From NCBI RefSeq assembly GCF_006970445.1, contig NZ_CP033877.1, positions 3,666,750 to 3,730,749 on the forward strand: a stretch of 64,000 nucleotides of DNA, given 5' to 3'. Under the pieces are notes generated by a model, which searched no databases, was not told the origin of the DNA, and was given only the letters and a program-made list of their open reading frames with translations. This document shows, one piece after another, positions 1-7,133 of the stretch; position 1 is the first letter of the stretch, and each line of letters starts with the position of its first letter. Origin of the DNA: Stenotrophomonas maltophilia. Its GTDB lineage: Bacteria > Pseudomonadota > Gammaproteobacteria > Xanthomonadales > Xanthomonadaceae. A program made the translations under genes and the position numbers.

Positions 1-650
1 GCATTCCGCCGCGCGAGGGCTACCTGCAGCACCTGCGCGAACTGTGCACGAAGCACGGCGCGCTGCTGATCTTCGACGAAGTGATGACCGGCTTCCGCGT
101 GGCCCTCGGCGGAGCGCAGGCGCACTACGGCATCACCCCGGACCTGACCACCTTCGGCAAGATCATCGGCGGCGGCATGCCGGTGGGTGCCTACGGCGGT
201 CGTCGCGAACTGATGCAGCAGATCGCGCCGGCCGGCCCGATCTACCAGGCCGGTACGCTGAGCGGCAACCCGGTGGCGATGGCCGCCGGCCTGGCGATGC
301 TGGAGCTGATCCAGCAGCCGGGCTTCCACGCCGATCTGGCCGAGCGCACCGCGCGCCTGTGTGCCGGCCTGGAAGCGGCCGCCGCCGAAGCCGGCGTAGC
401 GGTGACCACCACCCGCGTGGGCGCGATGTTCGGGCTGTTCTTCACCAGCGAGAAGGTGGAGACCTACGCGCAGGCCACTGCCTGTGACATCCCGGCGTTC
501 AACCGCTTCTTCCACGCGATGCTGGAGCAGGGCGTGTTCCTGGCCCCGTCAGCGTACGAGGCCGGCTTCCTGTCCAGCGCGCACGACGACGCCGTGATCG
601 AGGCCACCCTCGCCGCTGCACGCGTGGCATTCAAGGCCGCCAAGGGCTGA
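1..650 (+). CDS. hemL: Glutamate-1-semialdehyde 2,1-aminomutase, C-terminal half (5' truncated by window)
   Basis: This is a PLP-dependent class III aminotransferase fold enzyme that converts glutamate-1-semialdehyde to 5-aminolevulinate in the C5 haem pathway. The reading frame is open from base 3, giving 215 visible residues against about 430 for the family, so about half is missing upstream. Visible motifs are [10 protein letters not shown], which holds the Asp that contacts the PLP ring, and TFGKIIGGG, whose lysine (codon 159-161) should form the Schiff base. [13 protein letters not shown] and the C-terminal fold also match HemL. The gene ends just before a long inverted repeat that separates it from the convergent azurin gene. 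Identification is firm; the true start is not in the window. Confidence 0.95.
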   Translation, partial: IPPREGYLQHLRELCTKHGALLIFDEVMTGFRVALGGAQAHYGITPDLTTFGKIIGGGMPVGAYGGRRELMQQIAPAGPIYQAGTLSGNPVAMAAGLAMLELIQQPGFHADLAERTARLCAGLEAAAAEAGVAVTTTRVGAMFGLFFTSEKVETYAQATACDIPAFNRFFHAMLEQGVFLAPSAYEAGFLSSAHDDAVIEATLAAARVAFKAAKG

Positions 651-654
651 TCGC

Positions 655-718
655 AAAAGGGGACGGAGGGGATTAAGTCGTTTGTGCACTTACGACTTAA
701 TCCCCTCCGTCCCCTTTT
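655..718. terminator. 27-bp perfect inverted repeat with A/T-run flanks, bidirectional terminator
   Basis: Arms at 655-681 and 692-718 are perfect complements around a 10-base loop. The left arm begins with AAAA and the right ends in a T run, so the hairpin reads as an intrinsic terminator on both strands. It sits between the convergent hemL and azurin genes, which fits that role. No second copy was found in this window. Confidence 0.75.
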
Positions 719-719
719 T

Positions 720-1169
720 TCAGCCGAAGACGAGCTTGCCCTTCATCATCGCGAAGTGGCCGGGGAACGAGCAAAAGAAGGTGTAGTCACCGCCCTTCTG
801 CAGGCCCTGGGTGGAGAAGCGCACGCGCGTGGTCTCGCCGCCGCCGATCACCTTGGTGTGCGCCAGCACGCGCTTGTCGGCCTTCGGCAGATAGCTGTCG
901 GCCAGGGTCATGCGCATGCCCGCCATCGCCACCGGCTGGTAATCGGCGGTGCGGGTCAGCACCCAGTTGTGGCCCATCGCGGTGGCGGCGAGCTTGCCGG
1001 TGTGGCGCAGGGTCAGGTCCACCGCACTGCAATCGGCAGCAACCTTGATCTCGCGGCTGCTGAAACTCATCTGGTCGGTGCTGTCGATGCTTACCGCACA
1101 CACCCGCGCCATCGCCGACGGCGCCAGCATCAGCGCACCCAGTCCCACTGCCACCATCCGAGCCTTCAT
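720..1169 (-). CDS. azu: Azurin (type 1 copper protein)
   Basis: A periplasmic blue-copper electron carrier of 149 residues. A short signal peptide (KAR then a hydrophobic run ending SAMA) precedes a mature part starting RVCAVSID. Copper ligands are visible: His in AMGHNW, and Cys, His and Met in CSFPGHFAMMKG. A cysteine pair (VCAV and ADCSA) matches the azurin disulphide. The start was chosen because it gives the signal peptide and is preceded by AGGAG. It is transcribed towards hemL and diverges from the HAD gene. Azurins commonly accept electrons from c-type cytochromes; the partner here is unknown. Confidence 0.93.
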   Translation of the reverse strand: MKARMVAVGLGALMLAPSAMARVCAVSIDSTDQMSFSSREIKVAADCSAVDLTLRHTGKLAATAMGHNWVLTRTADYQPVAMAGMRMTLADSYLPKADKRVLAHTKVIGGGETTRVRFSTQGLQKGGDYTFFCSFPGHFAMMKGKLVFG

Positions 1170-1291
1170 CGCTGCATCTCCTGCGGATTCAAGCGCCATT
1201 CTAGGCAGGCCCATGCGACCGCGACTGCGACCGTCTGTCGCACGGCCGCTCCAGGGTTTCCGCACATTCACTGCAATGGCATGCTCAGCCG

Positions 1292-1894
1292 ATGCGGATC
1301 GACCTGTTGCTGCTGGATGTGGATGGGGTGCTGGTGCAGTACCAGCGCGCGCAGCGCGTGCTGCACCTGGCGCAGGCACTGGCGGTTCCTGCTGCGGCGG
1401 TGCAGGCGGCACTGTATGACGGTGGACTGGAAGCGGCGCATGACAACGGCACGCTGGACGGACCGGCCTACCTGGCGCGGCTGGGAGCGTTGCTGGGCAG
1501 GACCGTCGATGTACCCAGCTGGATCGCCGCACGCCAGGCCGCCAGCCATCCGCAGTACGCGGTGCTGCAGCGACTGCAGGCCCTGCAGCTGCCACTGGCG
1601 GTACTGACCAACAATGGCGCGCTGATGGTGCAGGCGCTGCCCACCCTGCTGCCGGAACTGTTCCCTGCCCTGCAGGGTCGCGTGTTCTGCAGCGCCGATT
1701 TCGGCCTGCGCAAACCCGCACCGGAGGTCTTCCAGCGCACGCTCGACGCACTCGGCGTGGCGCCTTCGCACACGCTGTTCGTCGACGATCTGTTCGCCAA
1801 TGTGCGTGGCGCACGCGCTGCCGGCCTGCACGCGGAAACCGTGCGCGATGGCCGTGGATTGGGCAAAGTGTTGAAGCGTTACGCGGTGAGCTGA
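1292..1894 (+). CDS. HAD-superfamily hydrolase, subfamily IA-like
   Basis: A 200-residue cytosolic phosphatase-type HAD protein. Motif I is DVDGVL (D9 nucleophile, D11 acid/base), motif II is LTNNG (T106), motif III is K141 in LRKPAPE, and motif IV is D165-D166 in FVDDLFANV. A helical cap lies between residues 20 and 90. All catalytic residues are present, so it should be active, but the substrate cannot be read from sequence. It is a single gene, divergent from azurin, and ends in a palindromic repeat shared with other gene ends in the window. Confidence 0.85.
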   Translation: MRIDLLLLDVDGVLVQYQRAQRVLHLAQALAVPAAAVQAALYDGGLEAAHDNGTLDGPAYLARLGALLGRTVDVPSWIAARQAASHPQYAVLQRLQALQLPLAVLTNNGALMVQALPTLLPELFPALQGRVFCSADFGLRKPAPEVFQRTLDALGVAPSHTLFVDDLFANVRGARAAGLHAETVRDGRGLGKVLKRYAVS

Positions 1895-1896
1895 TC

Positions 1897-1935
1897 GGGG
1901 TCAGAGCCCTCTCTGCAGGAGAGGGATCCGACCCC
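1897..1935. repeat. Palindromic repeat, GGGGTCAGAGCCC...GGATCCGACCCC family
   Basis: An imperfect inverted repeat with an inner stem (CCCTCTC / GAGAGGG) and an outer GGGGTC / GACCCC stem. Related copies lie at 18350-18388, 21734-21772 and 41376-41416, always at gene ends. It sits between the HAD gene and argD, which converge on it, so it may act as a transcription stop. Confidence 0.8.
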
Positions 1936-1947
1936 AGCACGATGGCT

Positions 1948-3174
1948 TCAGCGCGCGGTGATGAACGCAGCAATCGCTGCGCGCAGGCGCTTCAGGCCTT
2001 CGGCCACTTCTTCGTCGGTGATGTTCAGCGACGGCACGAAGCGCAGCACGTCCGGGCCGGCCTGCAGGGTCAGCAGGCCCTGCTCGGCGGCATGGTCGAG
2101 GATCGCCCCGGCCTGGCCAGCGAAGTCCTTGCTCAGCACCGCGCCCAGCATCAGGCCACGGCCGCGCACGTCGCTGAACACGCCGAACTCGTCGTTGATG
2201 CGGGCAAAGCCATCGCGCAGTGCCTTCGACTGGCGGCTGACATTGGCGGCGATCTCCGCCGAGGCCAGCTTGCGCAGTGCCACGCGGGCCACCGCAGCAG
2301 CCAGCGGGTTGCCACCAAAGGTGGTGCCATGCGCGCCAAACTGCATGGTTTCGGCCACCTTCGGGCCGGCCAGCATCGCGCCGATCGGGAAGCCACCACC
2401 GAGTGCCTTGGCCAGGGTGACCATGTCCGGCACCACGTCGTCCTGCCAGTGCGCGAACAGCGTGCCGGTGCGGCCCATGCCGGCCTGGATCTCGTCCAGC
2501 ACCAGCAGTGCGTTGTGCTGGTCGCACAGTTCGCGCACGCGCTTGAGGAAACCGAATTTGGCCGGCATCACGCCGCCCTCGCCCTGGATCGGCTCCAGCA
2601 TCACCGCCGCCACATCACCGGCGGCCATCGCGGTTTCCAGCTGCACTTCATCGTTGAAATCGATGTAGCGGAAGCCACCGGGCAGCGGCTCGTAACCTTC
2701 CTGGTACTTCGGCTGGGCCGTGGCGGTCACCGCGCCCATGGTGCGGCCGTGGAAGCTGCCGCGGAAGGTGATGATCACCCGCTTGTCGGCCGGGCGGCCC
2801 TGGCTGGAGGCCCACTTGCGGACCATCTTGATCGCCACTTCGTTGGCTTCGGCGCCGGAATTGCACAGGAACACGCGCTCGGCGAAGCGGCTGGCCTTCA
2901 CCAGCTCCTCGGCCAGGTGCAGCGGCGGCGCGCTGTAGAACACGTTGCTGGTGTGCCAGAGCTTGCCGGCCTGCTCGACCAGCGCGGCCACCAGGTCCGG
3001 ATCGTTGTGGCCCAGCCCGCACACGGCGATGCCGGCAGCCAGGTCGATGAACTCACGGCCCTGGCTGTCCCACACGCGGGCGCCCTGGCCTCGCTCCAGT
3101 ACCACCTGGCGGGGCTTGTAGACCGGCAGGTAATAGTGCGAAAGGGAGATCAGCGGATCGGTAGCGGCGGTCAT
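1948..3174 (-). CDS. argD: Acetylornithine/succinyldiaminopimelate-type class III aminotransferase
   Basis: A PLP enzyme of 408 residues in arginine (and possibly lysine) biosynthesis, moving an amino group between N-acetylornithine and 2-oxoglutarate. Visible features are SGAEANE (residues 106-112), FHGRTMGA, LEPIQGEGG, LVLDEIQAGMGRTG with the PLP-contacting Asp, and TLAKALGGG with the Schiff-base lysine K256. Length is normal for ArgD. ArgD and the succinylornithine transaminase AstC are hard to separate by sequence. No arginine catabolic genes are adjacent, so ArgD is preferred. Confidence 0.88.
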   Translation of the reverse strand: MTAATDPLISLSHYYLPVYKPRQVVLERGQGARVWDSQGREFIDLAAGIAVCGLGHNDPDLVAALVEQAGKLWHTSNVFYSAPPLHLAEELVKASRFAERVFLCNSGAEANEVAIKMVRKWASSQGRPADKRVIITFRGSFHGRTMGAVTATAQPKYQEGYEPLPGGFRYIDFNDEVQLETAMAAGDVAAVMLEPIQGEGGVMPAKFGFLKRVRELCDQHNALLVLDEIQAGMGRTGTLFAHWQDDVVPDMVTLAKALGGGFPIGAMLAGPKVAETMQFGAHGTTFGGNPLAAAVARVALRKLASAEIAANVSRQSKALRDGFARINDEFGVFSDVRGRGLMLGAVLSKDFAGQAGAILDHAAEQGLLTLQAGPDVLRFVPSLNITDEEVAEGLKRLRAAIAAFITAR

Positions 3175-3237
3175 GGCAGTCGGCAGGGTTCAGGAATCCC
3201 CATTCTCGCGCCGGAACCCCTGCGGCACAATGCGCCC

Positions 3238-4110
3238 ATGCGACCGTTTTCTGCCCCCCAGCTGAACCCCGCCACCGAGACCGGCTGGCGCCGTCGGTGG
3301 TTCGACATCATCTACCGCCATGACTCGCGGCCCTCGCGCAACTTCGACCTGATCCTGGTGGTGGCGATCGTCGCCAGCATCCTGGTGGTGATGATCGACA
3401 GCGTGCAGCACCTGCATGCCGAATGGTCCACCGGCCTGTACATCCTGGAATGGGCCTTCACGATCATCTTCACCGCCGAGTACCTGCTGCGGCTGGCGGT
3501 GGTCAAGCGCCCGCTGCGTTACGCGGTGAGCATCTGGGGCATCATCGACCTGCTGTCGATCCTGCCCGCCTACCTGTCGATGTTCATCCCCGGCGCGCAG
3601 AGCCTGCTGGTGGTGCGCGCGCTGCGCATCCTGCGCGTGTTCCGCATCCTCAAGCTGACCCGCTACATCGAGGAAAGCGGCGTGCTGATGACGTCGCTGT
3701 GGCGCAGCCGGCGCAAAGTGCTGGTGTTCCTGTTCACGGTAATCACCATCACCATCATCGCCGGTGCGCTGATGTACGTGATCGAGGGCCCCGAACACGG
3801 CTTCACCAACATCCCGGCCAGCATGTACTGGGCGGTGGTGACCATGGCCACGGTCGGCTTCGGCGACATCGTGCCGCAGACCGTGCTTGGCCGCTTCGTC
3901 ACGTCGGTACTGATCCTGATCGGCTACAGCATCATCGCCGTGCCCACCGGCATCTACACCGCCGAACTGGCCAGCACCATGCGCGAAGCCGAACTGGCTG
4001 CGCGCCGTGATGCCCGAGGCTGCCCGCACTGCGGGCTGGAGGGGCATGAACCGGATGCGCGCCACTGCCGCAAATGCGGTGGCGAACTACCGGATGCATT
4101 CAGCCATTGA
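3238..4110 (+). CDS. Voltage-gated K+ channel-like ion transporter with C-terminal zinc ribbon
   Basis: An inner-membrane six-helix cation channel of 290 residues. S1-S3 cover about 36-115. S4 carries arginines every third residue (R127, R130, R133, R136, then K139). The pore loop holds the selectivity filter TVGFGD (205-210), followed by S6. After a charged helix the tail has CPHC...HCRKC (C262, C265, C277, C280), a four-cysteine zinc-ribbon pattern at the cytosolic C-terminus. The ATG at 3238 was chosen because the upstream open frame is only the antisense shadow of argD. The role of the ribbon is unknown; it could sense metal or redox state or simply aid tetramer assembly. Confidence 0.88.
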   Translation: MRPFSAPQLNPATETGWRRRWFDIIYRHDSRPSRNFDLILVVAIVASILVVMIDSVQHLHAEWSTGLYILEWAFTIIFTAEYLLRLAVVKRPLRYAVSIWGIIDLLSILPAYLSMFIPGAQSLLVVRALRILRVFRILKLTRYIEESGVLMTSLWRSRRKVLVFLFTVITITIIAGALMYVIEGPEHGFTNIPASMYWAVVTMATVGFGDIVPQTVLGRFVTSVLILIGYSIIAVPTGIYTAELASTMREAELAARRDARGCPHCGLEGHEPDARHCRKCGGELPDAFSH

Positions 4111-4112
4111 GG

Positions 4113-4187
4113 CAGATGCCGGCCAGCGGCCGGCACTACCGAAACAACAGGGTGCGCGCATTAGATCCACGCCCCGCGTGGATCCCC
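4113..4187. repeat. Two GTAG-type palindromic repeats
   Basis: Two short hairpins follow the channel gene: GCCGGCCAGCGGCCGGC ending in CACTACC (GTAG read on the other strand) at about 4115-4140, and ATCCACGCCCCGCGTGGAT at about 4165-4185. They belong to the REP-like GTAG family known from S. maltophilia (SMAG). They lie between convergent genes. Confidence 0.75.
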
Positions 4188-4191
4188 TGGC

Positions 4192-5010
4192 TCAATCCAG
4201 GAACAGATCCGGCAGCAACGGCCGCGACGGATCCACCGCATAGCCGGACAGATCGGTGACGCCGGCCTGTGCCAGCACTTCATCATCGATCAGGAACTGG
4301 CCGTGGAAGCCGGCCGCTTCGCGCACCAGCACCGCATGCGCGGCGTCGGCCATGATCTGCGGCGTACGGCAGCCGGCCACATCCACACCCGGAATCATGT
4401 TGATCGCATCGGTGGCAATCACGGTGCGCGGCCACAGCGCGTTCACCGCCACACCCTGCGGGCCGAATTCCGCGGCCAGGCCGAGCGTGACGAAGCTCAT
4501 GCCCATCTTGGCCAGCGTGTAGCCGGTATGCGCGCCCCACCACTTCGGCTCCAGGCTCGGCGGCGGCGCCAGAGTGAGGATGTGCGGGTTCGGCGCCTGC
4601 AGCAGGTACGGCAGGCACGCCTGCGCACACAGGAAGCTGCCACGCGAATTGACCTGCTGCATCAGGTCGAAGCGCTTCATCGGCGTGTCCAGCGTGCCGC
4701 GCAGCCAGATCGCGCTGGCATTGTTGATCAGGATGTCGATGCCACCGAAGGTATCGACCGTGGCCGCAACCGCCGCCTGCACCTGCTCTTCCTCGCGGAT
4801 GTCGCACTTCAGCGCCAGCCCCTGGCCACCGGCGGCGGTGACGGCCTCGGCTGCGCTGTGGATGGTGCCCGGCAGCTTCGGGTTCGGCACCGACGACTTG
4901 GCGGCGATCGCCACGTTGGCCCCGTCGCGCGCAGCGCGCAGTGCGATGGCCAGGCCGATGCCGCGCGAGGCACCGGTGATGAAAAGGGTTTTGCCCTGCA
5001 GACTGCCCAC
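4192..5010 (-). CDS. HSDL2-like short-chain dehydrogenase/reductase
   Basis: A Rossmann-fold NAD(P)-dependent oxidoreductase of 272 residues. TGASRGIG (12-19) binds the cofactor, NNAS is at 96-99 and the catalytic YxxxK is Y164/K168 (YTLAK). The stretch around ILTLAPPPSLEPKWWGAH resembles the hydroxysteroid-dehydrogenase-like 2 group. The usual catalytic serine is not in a standard position: the HSDL2-type SPP reads APP here, and S152 is the nearest serine. The GTG at 5010 was chosen because GGAG lies 8 bases upstream; an in-frame GTG at 5019 has no such spacing. Substrate is unknown, possibly a fatty acyl or sterol-like ketone by family analogy. Confidence 0.82.
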   Translation of the reverse strand: MGSLQGKTLFITGASRGIGLAIALRAARDGANVAIAAKSSVPNPKLPGTIHSAAEAVTAAGGQGLALKCDIREEEQVQAAVAATVDTFGGIDILINNASAIWLRGTLDTPMKRFDLMQQVNSRGSFLCAQACLPYLLQAPNPHILTLAPPPSLEPKWWGAHTGYTLAKMGMSFVTLGLAAEFGPQGVAVNALWPRTVIATDAINMIPGVDVAGCRTPQIMADAAHAVLVREAAGFHGQFLIDDEVLAQAGVTDLSGYAVDPSRPLLPDLFLD

Positions 5011-5118
5011 GTTCCACACTCCAGCGTATGCAATGAGCCGCTAGTATGCCGCGCCGACGCGGAGTTCACCCGGCCTTGACGATACTCGAGCCTCCAGTCA
5101 ACGCACGAGGTCCACGCC

Positions 5119-5802
5119 ATGCGCCGTTCCCGCCTGCTGCTGCCTGCCTTGGGGCTTGCCCTGCTGACCGCCTGCCAGGGCCGTTCGCCGGAACCCGGCA
5201 AGGAGCCGCCTGCCGGTGAAGCGCCGAGCGCAGAGCAGGCCGCCGCCGACGGCAAGCTGCGCTGGAGCGAGGCAGTGGTCTGGGATGGCGACCTCAACGC
5301 CTGCCGCCAGGGCGAGAACGCCGCCACCCGCGAGTGCCTGCGCGATGCAATGCGCGCCGGTGGTGCCAGCGCCGATGCCATTACTGCCGCCGAGCAGTTG
5401 TCCACCGGCGGCGAGCTGGCCTATGTGACCGCCTGGCACGAGAACGGCGGCCTGGGCGTGGCCACGGTCGAATACCCGTTCCGCGCCAACACCAACGAGG
5501 GCACCCGCCTGGTCGACGCCAGCGGCAAGCGCATCGACGTGGATGCCGTGCAATTGGACGACACCCTGCGTGCCGACCCCACCGTGCAGGAACTGCTGAA
5601 GGCCAACCCACAGGCCACACCGTTCGCACCGGCGCAGTCAGCCGGGGCCACGCCGCTGGAGAACGGCGGCATCCGCGTGATGTATCGCACGCCGCTGCGC
5701 GACTGCCACGCCTGCCCGGATGTGGGCCAGCTGCAGATCGCCTACGACTTCGACGCCAAGCGCAACTTCATCGGCCAGCAGGTGGTGCCGGCGACGCCGT
5801 AA
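5119..5802 (+). CDS. Putative lipoprotein of unknown function
   Basis: A 227-residue protein with a lipoprotein signal: RR near the N-terminus, a hydrophobic core, then the lipobox LLTAC with C19 as the expected acylated residue. The next 30 residues are Pro/Glu-rich linker. The mature part has cysteines in LNACRQG, TRECLRD and RDCHACPD, which could form disulphides in the periplasm. I do not recognise a family. It is a single gene, divergent from the SDR gene and followed by repeats. Confidence 0.75.
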   Translation: MRRSRLLLPALGLALLTACQGRSPEPGKEPPAGEAPSAEQAAADGKLRWSEAVVWDGDLNACRQGENAATRECLRDAMRAGGASADAITAAEQLSTGGELAYVTAWHENGGLGVATVEYPFRANTNEGTRLVDASGKRIDVDAVQLDDTLRADPTVQELLKANPQATPFAPAQSAGATPLENGGIRVMYRTPLRDCHACPDVGQLQIAYDFDAKRNFIGQQVVPATP

Positions 5803-5816
5803 GGTCACCGGCGTCT

Positions 5817-5886
5817 GTAGAGCCGAGCCATGCTCGGCTCTACGACACGATTCTGCCCAGCGCATCCACGCATGGCGTGGATCTAC
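5817..5886. repeat. Two GTAG palindromic repeats; the second supplies a stop codon
   Basis: GTAGAGCCGAG(CC)ATGCTCGGCTCTAC spans 5818-5843, a near-perfect hairpin with GTAG at each end. A second copy, ATCCACGCATGGCGTGGAT followed by CTACC, spans 5863-5886. Read on the minus strand, its GTAG provides the TAG stop of the DUF2867 gene. Confidence 0.8.
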
Positions 5887-6389
5887 CGGTACAACTGCAC
5901 CTGCTTCTCCAGCAGACGCGGCACGATCAGCCGATGCACCGGGGCGACCGGCAGCATGTACACACGCCCGAACGCGTTATGTGTATGCACCACCGTCGCC
6001 ACTTCCAGCACATCGCCCTGCCACTGCAGGGCCAGCTGCACACGCAGATGGCGGTCGTCGTCTTCCAGCACGATGGCATCATCGTCCAACGACTGCAGGG
6101 TGAAAATGCCCAGCCGCTGGCCGGGTTGAGGATCCTCAACATCCTGCACCGCGCGCAACGAGCCCAGGTGCTTCATGCCGAGCAGGCGCATGCCGCGATT
6201 GCGCAGCGCCATCAGCCCATCGAACCAGCCGGGAATGGTCGCCGCCATGTCGCGATAGGCCTGCAAGGCCGAGCGCCCATCGCGACGTGTCGTCGCCTGG
6301 CAGGCGTGCACGAAGTCGGCGACGGCCAGCTGTGGGCGCAGGACGCTGCCCGCGCTCGGCGGGCCGGTCACCACCTGCGCAGGGCTCAC
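5883..6389 (-). CDS. DUF2867 family protein
   Basis: A 168-residue protein matching the DUF2867 pattern (VADFVHACQ, GWFDGLMALRNRGM, LGIFTLQSLDDDAIVLEDDDRHL, then a C-terminal VHRLIVPRLL). Function is unknown. The GTG at 6389 was chosen because it overlaps the stop of the upstream kinase gene as GTGA, suggesting translational coupling; a longer upstream frame would run deep into that gene. The TAG stop lies inside a GTAG repeat. Coupling to a RIO-like kinase may mean the two act together. Confidence 0.75.
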   Translation of the reverse strand: MSPAQVVTGPPSAGSVLRPQLAVADFVHACQATTRRDGRSALQAYRDMAATIPGWFDGLMALRNRGMRLLGMKHLGSLRAVQDVEDPQPGQRLGIFTLQSLDDDAIVLEDDDRHLRVQLALQWQGDVLEVATVVHTHNAFGRVYMLPVAPVHRLIVPRLLEKQVQLYR

Positions 6390-7048
6390 GGCTTCGGCCC
6401 CTGACCCTCGTTGTCTTCCCAATGCAGGATGCGGCGGGTGACGAAGCGGTAGACCGGCTTGCCGGTGGCGAACCACAGTTCGCGTACCCACGAGGTGCGC
6501 TTGAGCACGCGCTTCTCCACCGGGGTGAGTGACTCGCGGCAGTACATGCGCTTGTGCTTGAGCAGGTGGCGCAGGTCCTCGCGGGCCAGCAGGCGCATCC
6601 AGCGCGAGCGCGGGTTGCCGATCACCGCCAGCTGGAAATCGATCAACGCCGGGCGGCCATCGTCGGTGACCAGCCAGTTGGCTTCCTTGGCCAGGTCGTT
6701 GTGGGCCACGCCATTGCGATGCAGCTGCTGCAGCAGGCGACGCGCGGCGCGGAACCAGGCCAGGTCACCGCGTGGCGGGCGCTGGTACATGGCATCGCCG
6801 GCCATGAAGCTGCGGTCGAGATGACGGCCATCCCACGCCAGCAGCTGCGGCACATCGGCCATGCCGTGGATGTGGCGCAGCGCGCGTGCTTCGCGGCGAG
6901 CCAACCACCAGGCCGGCAGCCGCAACCACAGCGGCGTCGCGCCCAGATCACGGCGTACGAAGGGGCCGGCAGGCCCTTCCACAAGGAGGATGCGACCGAA
7001 GCTGTCGGCCTTCAGGGCGTGCGAGGGCGTGTCTGGCGAATGCGGCAT
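6386..7048 (-). CDS. RIO/Kdo-kinase-like small-molecule or protein kinase
   Basis: A 220-residue protein-kinase-fold protein. The catalytic loop is HNDLAKEANWLV (H116, D118, N124) and the metal-binding DFG equivalent is IDFQ (D137). An N-terminal glycine-poor lobe with RREARAL supplies a likely salt-bridge Glu. No membrane segment is clear. It resembles RIO1-like and lipopolysaccharide-core kinases rather than classic Ser/Thr kinases, so its substrate may be a sugar. It is translated just ahead of the DUF2867 gene with a 4-base overlap and diverges from the DedA/PAP2 gene. Confidence 0.75.
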   Translation of the reverse strand: MPHSPDTPSHALKADSFGRILLVEGPAGPFVRRDLGATPLWLRLPAWWLARREARALRHIHGMADVPQLLAWDGRHLDRSFMAGDAMYQRPPRGDLAWFRAARRLLQQLHRNGVAHNDLAKEANWLVTDDGRPALIDFQLAVIGNPRSRWMRLLAREDLRHLLKHKRMYCRESLTPVEKRVLKRTSWVRELWFATGKPVYRFVTRRILHWEDNEGQGPKP

Positions 7049-7121
7049 GTGCCCATTCTAGGCGATGGCGCCCGTTGCAAACGGTCACGAAGCGGCTGGG
7101 AACCAGTCACCTTCACGCCCC

Positions 7122-7127
7122 TATAAT
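7122..7127 (+). promoter_or_regulatory. TATAAT -10 element placing transcription start at the ATG
   Basis: A perfect TATAAT lies 6 bases before the ATG at 7134. Transcription from it would begin within a base or two of that ATG, giving a leaderless mRNA. No convincing -35 is seen at 17-bp spacing and no Shine-Dalgarno precedes the start. Confidence 0.4.
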
Positions 7128-7133
7128 CGGGCA

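Noticed and set aside
1942..3237. N-terminal 432-codon extension of the K+ channel frame
   Set aside because: It is antisense to argD and unlike any channel N-terminus; the ATG at 3238 gives a normal protein.
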